Assembly: GCA_963733395.1 (NCBI GenBank) | Contig: CAVTCZ010000005.1 | Location: forward strand, 1-64,000 | DNA: 64,000 nucleotides | Direction: 5' to 3' | DNA from: JADKAV01 sp963733395 | GTDB lineage: Bacteria; Actinomycetota; Actinomycetes; S36-B12; UBA10799 | In this document: positions 25,669 to 33,815 of the stretch, piece after piece | Layout: every line of letters starts with the position of its first letter | How positions within the stretch are numbered: position 1 is the stretch's first letter | The notes under the pieces: model-generated | The model's input: only the letters and a program-made list of their open reading frames with translations | Databases searched by the model: none | What the model was told of the DNA's origin: nothing | Position numbers and translations under genes: made by a program

Positions 25669-26480
25669 AGAGCCTGCCCAATATCGTGCTGACGTACGTC
25701 ATTGTGGTTGCCGGGCTGTGCACGGTCTGGTTCTTGCTGAGGGGCACCGCGGGCGGGCGGAAGACCTGGCTGTACCGCTGGGCGCGGCCCCGGGTGGCAG
25801 CGGTGCGCACGTGGGTGGGAACCGCGCCAGCCACGTTCACGTACGTCGCGATCTGGACCGCGACGTCCATCCTCCTGCAGGGGCAGCCGGTGGCGCTGTC
25901 CGAGTTGGTCTCGCGGTTCGCGTCGACGAACCTGGTGAACTTCCACTCCCAGCCGGTCCGCTCGATGGTGGCCAGCGGTCTGCTGGTGGCCGGCGACGGA
26001 CTGTTCTTCCTCGGGTATCTGCTGACGTTCGTCGTGGTTGTGGCGCGGCTGGAGCACCGGATCGGCTCGGCGCGATTCATCGTCCTGGTGGTCGCCACTC
26101 ACGTCGGTGGGTCCTTCCTGATCCTGGCCATCGAGCGCTGGGGGATCATCGAGGACGTCATTGCGCGAAGCGTCGCCGTGACCACCGATGTGGGGGTGTC
26201 GTACGTCATGGTCGGTGCCCTCGGCGGATACGTGTGGCTGGTCGGGCGGACATGGCGATGGCCGTACTACGCCGCGCTGTTCGTGGCCATCGTCCTGCCG
26301 GCCGTGCTCATTGCCGACCTCGGGTCGCTGGGCCACCTGCTGGCCTGCCTGCTCGGCGTGGGGATGGGACGGCTGATGCTCGTCTGGCAGGTGCGCCCGG
26401 CGCTCAGGTGGCGGGATCTGGTGGCGCGGGAGACCGCCGGCCGACCAGAGCGGCGATCCCCCGCCAGCCCAGCATCGTGA
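25665..26480 (+). CDS. Rhomboid-like integral membrane protein
   Basis: A 271-residue protein with about six membrane segments. The helix order and motifs (FHSQPVRSMVASGLL, then VARLEHRIGSARFIVLVVATHVGG, then DVGVSYVMVGALGGYVW) resemble the actinobacterial rhomboid-like family. In place of the protease GxSG it has DVGVSY, and the paired active-site His is not obvious, so proteolysis is doubtful. It starts at GTG 25665 overlapping thiQ by 4 bp and is therefore likely under the TPP riboswitch too, though a role in thiamine uptake is unproven. It overlaps the convergent DUF3054 gene by 77 bp. Confidence 0.75.
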   Translation: MKSLPNIVLTYVIVVAGLCTVWFLLRGTAGGRKTWLYRWARPRVAAVRTWVGTAPATFTYVAIWTATSILLQGQPVALSELVSRFASTNLVNFHSQPVRSMVASGLLVAGDGLFFLGYLLTFVVVVARLEHRIGSARFIVLVVATHVGGSFLILAIERWGIIEDVIARSVAVTTDVGVSYVMVGALGGYVWLVGRTWRWPYYAALFVAIVLPAVLIADLGSLGHLLACLLGVGMGRLMLVWQVRPALRWRDLVARETAGRPERRSPASPAS

Positions 26481-26769
26481 CCGCCAGGAACGCGGTCGCC
26501 ACCATGATGAAGGTGGCCGCGGTGCCGTCGCCGCCCACCCGGCGCAGCAGCATGCCGCCCACGAGCGTGACCAGCCAGATCACGAACCCGGCCCGCAGCG
26601 AAGCGGCCGGTTTGAGGGGCAGGGCGATGACCCAGCCGATCGCCAGAGCTGCGAGGAACGGGGCCGCCACCTGCAGCAACGGGTCGGCCTCGGCGTGGGC
26701 GCGGATCCCGAGGGCCACGAACACGATCACGCACAACAGGTCCAGCAGCGCCGCAGCCCAGGTCTTCAC
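26404..26769 (-). CDS. DUF3054 membrane protein
   Basis: A 121-residue protein with four predicted helices: LLDLLCVIVFVALGIRAHAE at the start is the DUF3054 hallmark, then PFLAALAIGWVIALPL, AGFVIWLVTLVGGMLLRR and ATFIMVATAFLAVTMLGWR. Function unknown in the family. The last 25 codons overlap the 3' end of the rhomboid-like gene on the opposite strand. Confidence 0.8.
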   Translation of the reverse strand: MKTWAAALLDLLCVIVFVALGIRAHAEADPLLQVAAPFLAALAIGWVIALPLKPAASLRAGFVIWLVTLVGGMLLRRVGGDGTAATFIMVATAFLAVTMLGWRGIAALVGRRSPAPPDPAT

Positions 26770-26817
26770 AGTGCGACTCTAGTTGCGCAGCATCGCAACC
26801 CGCCGCAGGCTGGGGAG

Positions 26818-27181
26818 GTGACGGTCCACGAGTACGTCGGGGTCTACCACGCCGATGGCGGCCTGGTGGGCGAGGCGAAGTACGTCATCGGACACCTCTT
26901 GGGCCGGACCCATTGCGGCCTGTGCGACATCACGCACTCACCGGTGCGCCGCAAGAAGCAGTGGGACCGGTTCGTCGCCGGGCTCGGGGTGCCGTTCGAG
27001 TTGGTGCACCTCAACGAGATGCCCGCCGATGTGGCCGCGCTGGTGGCCCAGGTGGGTAGCCCCTGCGTGCTGGCGCGCACGGACGCCGGCCTTGAAGTGG
27101 TGCTGGCCCCGCGGGAGATCGACGCCATGGACGGTTCGGTGGAGGCGTTCGCGGCGGCGGTGCGCGGCAGCGCAGCGGTGA
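26818..27181 (+). CDS. Conserved hypothetical protein with HCGLCDITH motif
   Basis: About 120 residues beginning VTVHEYVGVYHADGGLVGEA, followed by HLLGRTHCGLCDITHSPVRRKKQW and FELVHLNEMP. The CxxC with flanking His residues suggests a redox or metal site, and the layout recalls small thioredoxin-like proteins; I do not recognise a named family. GTG at 26818 directly abuts GGGGAGG, so the start is uncertain. There is no in-frame stop near the natural end: the frame stays open through a palindromic repeat into the next gene. The TGA at 27179 in the neighbouring frame is the likely original stop. Function not assigned. Confidence 0.6.
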
Positions 27182-27555
27182 CCCGGGGCTGTACGGCGCG
27201 CGATCGCGAGCGGCGAGCCGAGGGCTCGGCGTCGGGGCGCCTCGGATTCGCGCGGGTGGTCGGGGGTGCGTTCGAGCGGATCGGCTGGCCCGGATCCGCC
27301 GGTCCGGTGGGTGTCAGGGGCACCTGGTTAGACGGTTGTCCCGTTGGTGGGCAAAGACACGCGTGTGTTCGCTCACCAACGGGACAACTTCTCACGAACG
27401 GCACAACCTCTCACTCCGGGCTGCGACCGCGCGGACAAGTGACCCCGCGGGCCGCATGCCGACCCACCCCTACCCCCGATCCGCAGGGCCCACGCAACTC
27501 CCCGGTCGCACTGACACCACCCGCCCGAGGTGGATCGACCGCTACCGTTCACCTC
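27182..27555. other. Intergenic region, 374 bp, with one palindromic repeat
   Basis: Formally an open frame joins the genes on either side here, but the translated segment is Arg/Gly/Thr-rich, lacks family features and crosses a palindrome. I see no gene in it. It holds the repeat at 27327-27414; the promoter of the following gene is presumably between about 27480 and 27550. Confidence 0.5.
27327..27414. repeat. Modular palindrome with a third right-hand unit, GTTAG/GTGAG words
   Basis: Left arm 27327-27352 begins GTTAGACGG and contains TTGTCCCGTTGGT. The centre AAAGACACGCGTGTGTTC is nearly that of 55356. The right arm 27371-27395 (GCTCACCAACGGGACAAC, CTTCTCAC) is followed by a further unit GAACGGCACAACCTCTCAC ending at 27414. 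Compared with 55356, the inner word changed from GTTAGC to GTGGGC/GCTCAC and the outer right word from CTAAC to CTCAC. Confidence 0.85.
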
Positions 27556-28722
27556 GTGGATCCCATCCGGCGCACCGAGACCTGGTTCTCCCGCAACGGC
27601 CTGCCGCAGTTCGTCGACGGGTACAACTCCAGTCAGCACGTGTGGACGCGGGCGCTGCCGGCGATGGTGGTGGTGGTCGCGCTGCAGCTGTTCGGGGCGC
27701 TGACGTCCGCGATCGACGCCGGTAGCCGGGTCTGGCCGGTCGTGGGAGTGGTGTTCGCCGGCTCGCTGCTGCTCGGCATCGGGTTGTGGTCGAAGTACCG
27801 GCGCGGCTACTGGTTCGCGCCCGCCGACCGCGTGGGCTGGCCGGTGCTGCTGGGATTCGTGGCGGCCGGTCCGCTGTCCGAGTTGTTGCAGATCGGCAAG
27901 CAGGTCAACGGCGAGACGGTGACCTGGCGTTCGGTGGCCGCGACCCTTCTGGCGCAACTCGTCCTGCTCGGCGTGATCTACGTGATCACCCGCTTCGCCG
28001 TGCTGTCCATGATCGGCTGGGCCGTCCGGCAGACCGTGCGCAGCGCGGGCGACCTGTACGTCGTGGCGACCAAGGCACTGCCACTGCTGCTGATCGTGAT
28101 GATCGTGCTGTTCATCAACACCGAGATGTGGCAGGTGGCCGGCAGCCTGGACGGGCCGTTGCTATGGGCCAGCTGCGGTCTGCTGCTTCTGCTCGGGGTG
28201 CTGGTCACGATCGAACGGACCCACGATCAGATCTCGACGCTGCGGCAGGACGAGCCGGTCGAGCACCTGCGGGCCTCCTGTGCCGGGCACTCCGATGGCC
28301 GGTGCGGCCGACGATCTCGAACACGTGCCCGGACCGCGACTCGACCGCCCGCAGCGGCGCAACATGCTGGTCGCCGCGCTGTTCACGCAGGGGATCCAGG
28401 CCGCGCTGATCGGGCTGCTGGTGTGGCTGTTCTTCATCGTCTTCGGCAGTGATGGCGATCACCGCTGCCGGTCCAGCAGGCCTGGCTGGGCGACCTGGGC
28501 ACGGCCGACGTCTTCTGGACGCTCGGGCAGGACCACGTGCTGTCCCGGGCGCTGGTCCGGGTGGCCACCTTCCTCGGCGCCTTCGCAGCGTTCTACACCA
28601 CGATCTACGCCGCCAGCGACCCGGTGTACCGCGCGTCCTTCTCCGAGGACACCGGCGCCTCCCTGCAACAAGCGGTGGACGTGCGCCGGGTCTACCTGGC
28701 GGTCAAGGACGCGGATGCCTGA
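27556..28722 (+). pseudogene. Polytopic membrane protein, two frameshifts
   Basis: From GTG at 27556 (VDPIRRTETWFSRNGLPQFV) the frame encodes about six hydrophobic helices, up to IERTHDQISTLRQDEP. The protein then continues in a second frame (RRNMLVAALFTQGIQAALIG, shift near 28290) and a third (LGQDHVLSRALVRVATFLG to the end, shift near 28465). It ends RRVYLAVKDADA. Joined length about 388 residues. The C-terminal segment AFYTTIYAASDPVYRASF resembles a conserved tail of actinobacterial membrane proteins of unknown function. Not recognised further. Its end overlaps the DUF309 start by 8 bp, as for an intact operon, which favours sequencing error over decay. Confidence 0.65.
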
Positions 28723-29119
28723 TCGGGACCGCGACGACAGCGGACGAGCGCACAACGCCCGCCCCCGGGATGCGCTGGGCCGGCCCTTGGCCAGGGGTGA
28801 GCAGGGCGTCGAGCCGTTGCCCGACGACCTCGACGCATCCCCGGGCGCGGTGGTCGAGCTGGCCGGCAGGTTGCTCGACCAGGGCCTGACCTTCCAGGCG
28901 CACGAAGTGCTGGAGGCGGCCTGGAAAGCGGCGCCGCCCGAGCAGCGCGACGCCTGGCAGGCGATGGCGCAACTGGCGGTGGCGCTGACCCATCGGCTGC
29001 GGGGCAACGACGTCGGGGCCGACCGGCTGCGGGAGCGCGCGGCCGCCAACCTGGAGCGGGGGGTCCTGCCCGAGGTCGCACACCCGTTGCGCGACCGGTT
29101 GCTGCGCGAGTCCGGCTAG
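28715..29119 (+). CDS. DUF309 domain protein
   Basis: A 134-residue soluble, helical protein. The DUF309 signature is FQAHEVLEAAWKAAPPEQRDAWQAMAQ (quoted in part: FQAHEVLEAAWK), with the His-Glu pair typical of the family, then LAVALTHRLRGNDVGADRL. DUF309 proteins are small helical bundles of unknown function. ATG at 28715 overlaps the upstream membrane gene by 8 bp; the stop overlaps the convergent kinase gene by 4 bp. Confidence 0.85.
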   Translation: MPDRDRDDSGRAHNARPRDALGRPLARGEQGVEPLPDDLDASPGAVVELAGRLLDQGLTFQAHEVLEAAWKAAPPEQRDAWQAMAQLAVALTHRLRGNDVGADRLRERAAANLERGVLPEVAHPLRDRLLRESG

Positions 29120-30715
29120 CCGTTCATCCGGTGGTAGAAGCCCTTGAGCGAGCCGTACAACTTCTTGTACTCCCGGAAGTGGTGCGCATAGACCTCGCGG
29201 TCGGCGGGCACCGGGTCGAACGTCCGCGCGACCGGCACCTTGGCGGCGGCCTGCTCGAGGGTGAGTTCGCCCGTGCACACCAATGCCCACAGCGCCACCC
29301 CGCGCAACTGGGCGTTCAACGGGTCGGCCACCTGCTCGATGCGACGGTCGAGGGTGGAGGCGATGATCGAACACCACAGGTCCGACTGCGCGCCGCCGCC
29401 CATGATCCGGATGCTCGGCACGCGGCGCTTGAGGAACTTCTCGTAGTAGGTGAACAGCCACTTGATGTTGAGGGCCACCCCTTCCAGTACGGAGCGCACC
29501 ATCATGGCGCGGTCGGTGCGCAGCGACAGGTTGAGGAACGCGGCGCGCAGGTACTTGTCGTCGACGGGGCTGCGCTCGCCGGCCAGCCACGGGGTGAAGA
29601 TCAGGCCCTCGCTGCCGGCCGGTGCAGTGGCGGCCAGTGCGGTGAGGGCGTCGTAGGTGGGTTGCTCATACACCGGTGCGGCGCCGTCGGCGCCGATCCC
29701 GCTGCCCCCGCCGAGCAGGCCGTCGCTGGGGGCGATGATCTGCTCGCGCAACCAGGACAGCGCCGCGCCACCGGTCTCGATGTTGTTGCCGACGATGTTC
29801 AGGTCCGGGGTCAGCCCGGGCAGGGTGGCGATCGAGTGCAGGATGTCGGTGCGTTTGAAGGGCACCGGCGCGGAGAACCAGGCGGTGGTCGACACCGCCA
29901 TGTGCGTGTCGTAGGGCTTGACCGCGCCGCTGCCCACGATCGCTGCGTGGATGTCGGGGATGCCGCAGGCCACCGGGACGCCGGGCTTGAGCCCGAGGCG
30001 TTCTGCCGGTCCGGGCAGCAGCGGGCCCTGGATCGAACCCGTGGGGATCATCTCCGGCAGCAGTTCCGGGCGCCGGCCCGAGCGCCGGACCAGGTCGTCG
30101 ACGTACGCAGGCTCGGCGCCGATGTGGTTGTCGGTCAGCCAGGAGGCGGTCATCGACGCCGGGGTCGCCACCGCCCGGCCGGTGAGCAGGAACGCCACGT
30201 AGTCCACCGGTTCGAGCAGCACCCGGCAGCGCTGCCCGACGTCGGACAGTTCGTTCTGCAGCAGCAGTGCGTGGCCGGTCGGGTCGGCGCCCGAGGGGCT
30301 CGGGGCACCGCCGTTGATCCGCAGCCAGGGCAGCACCTTGTGCGGGGCGTAACCGCTGATGGTGACCGGGCCACCGAGGATGCGCGCGACGTTGCGCCGC
30401 GACGCGGGTGTCCGACCACAGGATCACCGGTCCGGCCGGTTCGTCGTCGGGCCCGACCGGGACCGTCGAGCCCCACTGCCCGGTGATCCCGATGGCGTGC
30501 GAGGTCCGTCGAACGGCACGTCGGCGATCGACCTCGCGCGACCGCGGCCCGCAGGGCCACCTCCCACTCGATCGCGTCCTGGGTGGCCGTACCGTCGCGA
30601 CCGACGTACGACCGACACCGGGTTGAACGCCGTGGCCAGGATCTCGCCGTCCGACGTCGACCGCCGCGACCTTCGGGCCGCCGGTGCCCAGGTCGATCCC
30701 CAGGACCCAGCTCAC
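29116..30715 (-). pseudogene. FGGY-family carbohydrate kinase, frameshifted
   Basis: Phosphorylates a sugar or polyol with ATP. The start (GTG at 30715) gives WVLGIDLGTGGPKVAAVD, the phosphate-1 motif of xylulokinase-like enzymes. Then, in other frames, come IGITGQWGSTVPVG and PVILWSDTR, followed by a 406-residue intact stretch from 30336 to the stop, containing ATPASMTASWLTDN, CGIPDIHAAIVGSG, FTPWLAGERSPVDDKYLRAA and the adenosine motif IMGGGAQSDLWCSI. At least three shifts lie between 30380 and 30670. Joined length about 530, normal for FGGY kinases. The start overlaps the stop of the upstream decarboxylase gene (GTGA), so the two form an operon. Substrate unknown. Confidence 0.82.
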
Positions 30716-32105
30716 TCGGGTGCCACCTCGTGCATGGCGTCGAGCACGCCGGACATCAGCATGTTGATCGTCTGGTTGCCCTGCGGGGTGTGCCCGAAGC
30801 CGTACATCGCTCCGCTGGCAGCCGGCGTGCCGGCGTTGTCCAGGGCGTAGTCCACGGCCGATTGGAGGTCCGCCAGGAATGCCTCCGCCACCCCTGGCCG
30901 GGTGTTCGGCCGGGTGACGCAGAAGTGCAGGGCCGCCGGCAACTGCAGGGCGTTCATCCGCCAGCCGGCCTGCTTCAGGGCGTCGTTGACGAGGTAGATG
31001 TCGATGTCCTCGCGGTCGGCCATGAAGGCGATCAGGAACTTCGGGTCGCCGATGACCTGCAGGCCGTCGATCGCCGCGACGCCCTCCGCGGATGGTGGTC
31101 GCGGTCTCGAGGATCCCGCGAGCCGCGTCCAGGTAGCCCTGCCGGCCGGTGGTGACCATGGCCGCCCAGGTCGCGGCGATCAGCCCGCCCGAGCGCGAGC
31201 CCGCCAGCCCGGGGGACAGGTACAGGCCACCCGGCCAGTCGGGATACGTGAAGTACTGGTGCTTGCGCAGGTCCTTGCTGCGGTAGAGCAGGGTGGACGT
31301 GCCCTTCAGCGCGTAGCCGTACTTATGGGTGTCCGCCGAGATGGACGTGACGCCGGGGACGCGGAAGTCCCACAGCGGGATGTCGTACCCCAGCGCCTCG
31401 CGCCCACGGCCACAGCAGGCCGCCGAGGCAACCGTCGACGTGCATCCCGATGCCGCGCTCCTGGGCGAGGGCGGCGATCTGCTCGATCGGGTCGATCAGG
31501 CCGTGCCCGTAGTCCCCGGCCGAGCCGACCAGCGCGATGGTCTGGTCGTCGATGAGGTCGGCCATGGCAGCCACATCGGCGGTGTAGGCGTCGGTGAGCG
31601 GGGCGTGCCGGACCTCGATGTCCATCCAGTAGGCGCCCTTGTCCAGGGCCACGTGCGCCGTGATCGGCATGACGACGTTGGGCTTGGTGACACCGCGCTC
31701 CCGGGCCGCCTCCCGGTAGGTGTACAGGGCCGTGATCAGGCTCTCGGAGCCGCCGCTGGTGATCACGCCGCACGCGTTCTTGTCGCCGTTGAGCAGGTCG
31801 AGCACCATGGCGATGATCTCAGCCTCGAACTTCGTGGCCGACGGGTACATGTCCCGCTGCAGGACGTTGGCGTGGGAGAACTGTGAGAAGACCTCGCCGA
31901 GGTAGCCGTAGTGCTCATGGTCGCCGCTGTAGAGGCTGCCCGACACCTTGCCCTCGTCGCCGGTGGCATCCTCGCGCTTGGCCATGGCCGAGATCTCGGC
32001 GAGCACCTCGGCACGCTCCCGCGGCTCGTCCGGGATGCGCCGGTAGGTGGTGGTCTCTTTGCGGTACGGGTAGAAGCCGTCGATGAAATCGTCGAAGTCG
32101 CTCAC
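30712..32105 (-). pseudogene. S1P-lyase-like PLP-dependent decarboxylase/lyase, frameshifted
   Basis: Fold-type I PLP enzyme of the group II decarboxylase family. The N-terminal 220 residues are intact (GKVSGSLYSGDHEHYGYLGE, ITSGGSESLITALYTYREA, MHVDGCLGGLLWPW). The next segment, in a second frame, has the PLP lysine in SADTHKYGYALKGTS and then YPDWPGGLYLSPGLAGSRSG, the hallmark of sphingosine-1-phosphate lyase rather than GadB. A third frame gives DALKQAGWRMNALQLP to the end. The shifts sit at G runs near 31404 and 31095; removing one G at each restores a protein of about 463 residues. Probably cleaves a phosphorylated amino alcohol; co-transcribed with the kinase. Confidence 0.82.
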
Positions 32106-32188
32106 TCTTGCGAGGGTAGCCCGGGGGGCTGACGGGAAGGGTGGCTTTCGACCCCCATCACGGGCCCCGGCAATGGCAGGCTGTGCAC

Positions 32189-32953
32189 ATGCGCAAGGTC
32201 GTACCGATAGTTCTCATGGTCGTCGGGGTCCTCATGTTCGGGCTGGGCCTGACGTTCGCCATCGGCGGGGTCACCTCGTCGATCGCGGAGATCTCGGAGA
32301 ACACCCTGATCGGTCAGCCCTGGACCTCACCGGGATCGTCGACGGCCGAGTTGTCACCCGGGACCTACACCGTCTACGAGAACATCGGCTTCGTCGGCTC
32401 GCAGCCGGGCAACGTCACGGTGGACCCCGACTCGATCAGCGTCACCGGTCCCGACGGTGCGGTCAGCACCACGTGCAACGCCTGCGGCACCTCGAGTTCG
32501 AGCCTGACGCTCGGGTCCACCACCTACATCGCCGTGGTGACCTTCACCGCCGCGACGCAGGGGGAGTACACCGTCGCTGCGAACGACGATGGCGGTGCGA
32601 ACCTCGTGCTGGGGCCGTCCGTGGCCGAGGCCATCGGTGGCGTGTTCAGCAGCCTGGGCGGTGTGTTCGGCTGGACCGGCATTGCCGTTCTGGGCGCGTT
32701 CCTGGCGGTCATCGGGCTGATCTGGTTGATCGTCGCCGCGGTCGCGGGGCGGCCGAAACCGCCGCCGGTCGCAGGTATCCCGTACTACGACGCCAGTGGC
32801 GCCGTTTCGGGGGTGCCGGCGCAGTCAGCCCCGCAGCAGTGGCCGACCGCCGCGCCGACGCCGGTGGGCTCCTGGTACCCGGACCCCGAGGATCCCAGCC
32901 AACTTCGGTGGTGGGACGGCCGGCAATGGACCGACCAACGCCGGCCACGCTGA
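32189..32953 (+). CDS. Membrane protein with C-terminal DUF2510 domain
   Basis: A 254-residue protein. An N-terminal helix (VVPIVLMVVGVLMFGLGLTF) is followed by an extracytoplasmic beta-rich domain of about 120 residues, with two cysteines in TTCNACGTSSS, and a second helix (IAVLGAFLAVIGLIWLIVAA). The C-terminal tail ends in the DUF2510 module GSWYPDPEDPSQLRWWDGRQ. DUF2510 is a short actinobacterial domain placed at termini of membrane proteins; its role is unknown. ATG at 32189 is chosen because it starts directly at the hydrophobic helix. Divergent from the lyase gene. Confidence 0.8.
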   Translation: MRKVVPIVLMVVGVLMFGLGLTFAIGGVTSSIAEISENTLIGQPWTSPGSSTAELSPGTYTVYENIGFVGSQPGNVTVDPDSISVTGPDGAVSTTCNACGTSSSSLTLGSTTYIAVVTFTAATQGEYTVAANDDGGANLVLGPSVAEAIGGVFSSLGGVFGWTGIAVLGAFLAVIGLIWLIVAAVAGRPKPPPVAGIPYYDASGAVSGVPAQSAPQQWPTAAPTPVGSWYPDPEDPSQLRWWDGRQWTDQRRPR

Positions 32954-33033
32954 CCTGCGACCCGTCCGTAAGGGGGCTGTGCCCGGGCCTGCAAGTTGGG
33001 TAGAGTCCGGGGGACCGGATCCTGGGAGGACCT

Positions 33034-33447
33034 ATGAAGTCAGTGAAATCAGTGCTTGGAGTTGTCGTTGTGGTGCCGCTGCTGTTCGGTGGCCTGGCCG
33101 CGTGTGGCAGCAGCGACAGTGGCAGTACCACCACCGAAACCACCGCAGCGGCGACGCCGGCGCAGACCAGCGAGCCGACCACGGAGGCCACCGCCGAGGC
33201 GAGCGAGGGCATGGAAGAGGGTGGATCGGCAGTCGACGCCTACTGCCAGCAGGTCGATGAGTACGCCGCCGAGGCGAAGAAGCTGATCGACGACCCCACC
33301 TCGGTCAACGCCAGCGAGTTGCAGGCGAAGGCCCAGGAGTTGCAGGACACCGCCTCGCAACTCACGCAGGAACTGATCGACGACCCGTCGAAGGCCACCA
33401 AGGTGCAGGAGTGCACCACGAAGCTGCAGGAGGCGCTCGCCGGCTGA
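33034..33447 (+). CDS. Small predicted lipoprotein
   Basis: A 137-residue lipoprotein: signal peptide with lipobox GLAAC (Cys24), a Ser/Thr/Ala/Glu-rich linker of about 45 residues, then a helical domain (DAYCQQVDEYAAEAKKLIDD, ELQAKAQELQDTASQLTQEL) with two cysteines that could pair. It resembles small actinobacterial cell-surface lipoproteins without assigned function. GGGAGGA lies 8 nt before the ATG. A hairpin follows the stop. Confidence 0.75.
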   Translation: MKSVKSVLGVVVVVPLLFGGLAACGSSDSGSTTTETTAAATPAQTSEPTTEATAEASEGMEEGGSAVDAYCQQVDEYAAEAKKLIDDPTSVNASELQAKAQELQDTASQLTQELIDDPSKATKVQECTTKLQEALAG

Positions 33448-33460
33448 CGGCGACGCAACC

Positions 33461-33495
33461 ACGAAGGGGATCCGGGGCGACCGGGTCCCCTTCGT
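33461..33495 (+). terminator. Hairpin after the lipoprotein gene
   Basis: Arms ACGAAGGGGA (33461-33470) and TCCCCTTCGT (33486-33495) are exact complements around a 15-nt loop. No T-run follows, common for terminators in high-GC actinobacteria. It lies 14 bp after the stop codon. Confidence 0.6.
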
Positions 33496-33543
33496 GCGTC
33501 CGGGGGCCCGACAGCCCGTCCGGCTGTCGGGTGCGGATCCTCG

Positions 33544-33674
33544 CAATTGGGCGCCCATGGATCCGCTGCGCCCAGTGCTGATGGGGATCTGGGTGCCAGA
33601 TGCGACACAACTGCACAAATCGTCGTCACTTCTGGGCGCTTCCCGGCCCATCGGCGAGATCCTGCGCCCAATTG
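33544..33674. repeat. Inverted repeat with TGGGCGC words
   Basis: CAATTGGGCGC at 33544-33554 is an exact complement of GCGCCCAATTG at 33664-33674. Inside, CTGCGCCCAG (33566) and TTCTGGGCGC (about 33631) form a second, nested complementary pair. Outer and inner arms use the same TGGGCGC word in alternating orientation, like the other modular palindromes in the window but with a longer centre (about 50 nt). Confidence 0.65.
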
Positions 33675-33747
33675 TGAGCAGCGGAGTTGCGGTGGGGGCC
33701 GCCGGAACTCCGGAGCGGTCCCATCGCCACCTGGCTGTACGGTCTTA

Positions 33748-33761
33748 TTACTAGCCAGTAA
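33748..33761 (+). promoter_or_regulatory. Candidate operator of a TetR-type regulator upstream of fadA
   Basis: TTACTAGCCAGTAA is a perfect inverted repeat of 5 bp (TTACT/AGTAA) with a 4-bp spacer, 54 bp before the fadA start, in an AT-richer patch (TCTTATTA, CATATG) that may hold the promoter. TetR-type regulators of fatty-acid degradation commonly bind such sites. No regulator gene is adjacent, so the binding protein is unknown. Confidence 0.5.
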
Positions 33762-33815
33762 CATATGCCGTACCGCCGCTCCAATCGGGAGCGCGCAAGT
33801 ACTGGAGGCTCGATT

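Larger units (their letters stand above)
33448..33815. other. Intergenic region, 368 bp, upstream of fadAB
   Basis: No gene. It contains, in order, a terminator-like hairpin (33461-33495), a long inverted repeat (33544-33674), a short perfect operator-like palindrome (33748-33761) and the fadA ribosome binding site CTGGAGG at 33802-33808. Confidence 0.6.
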
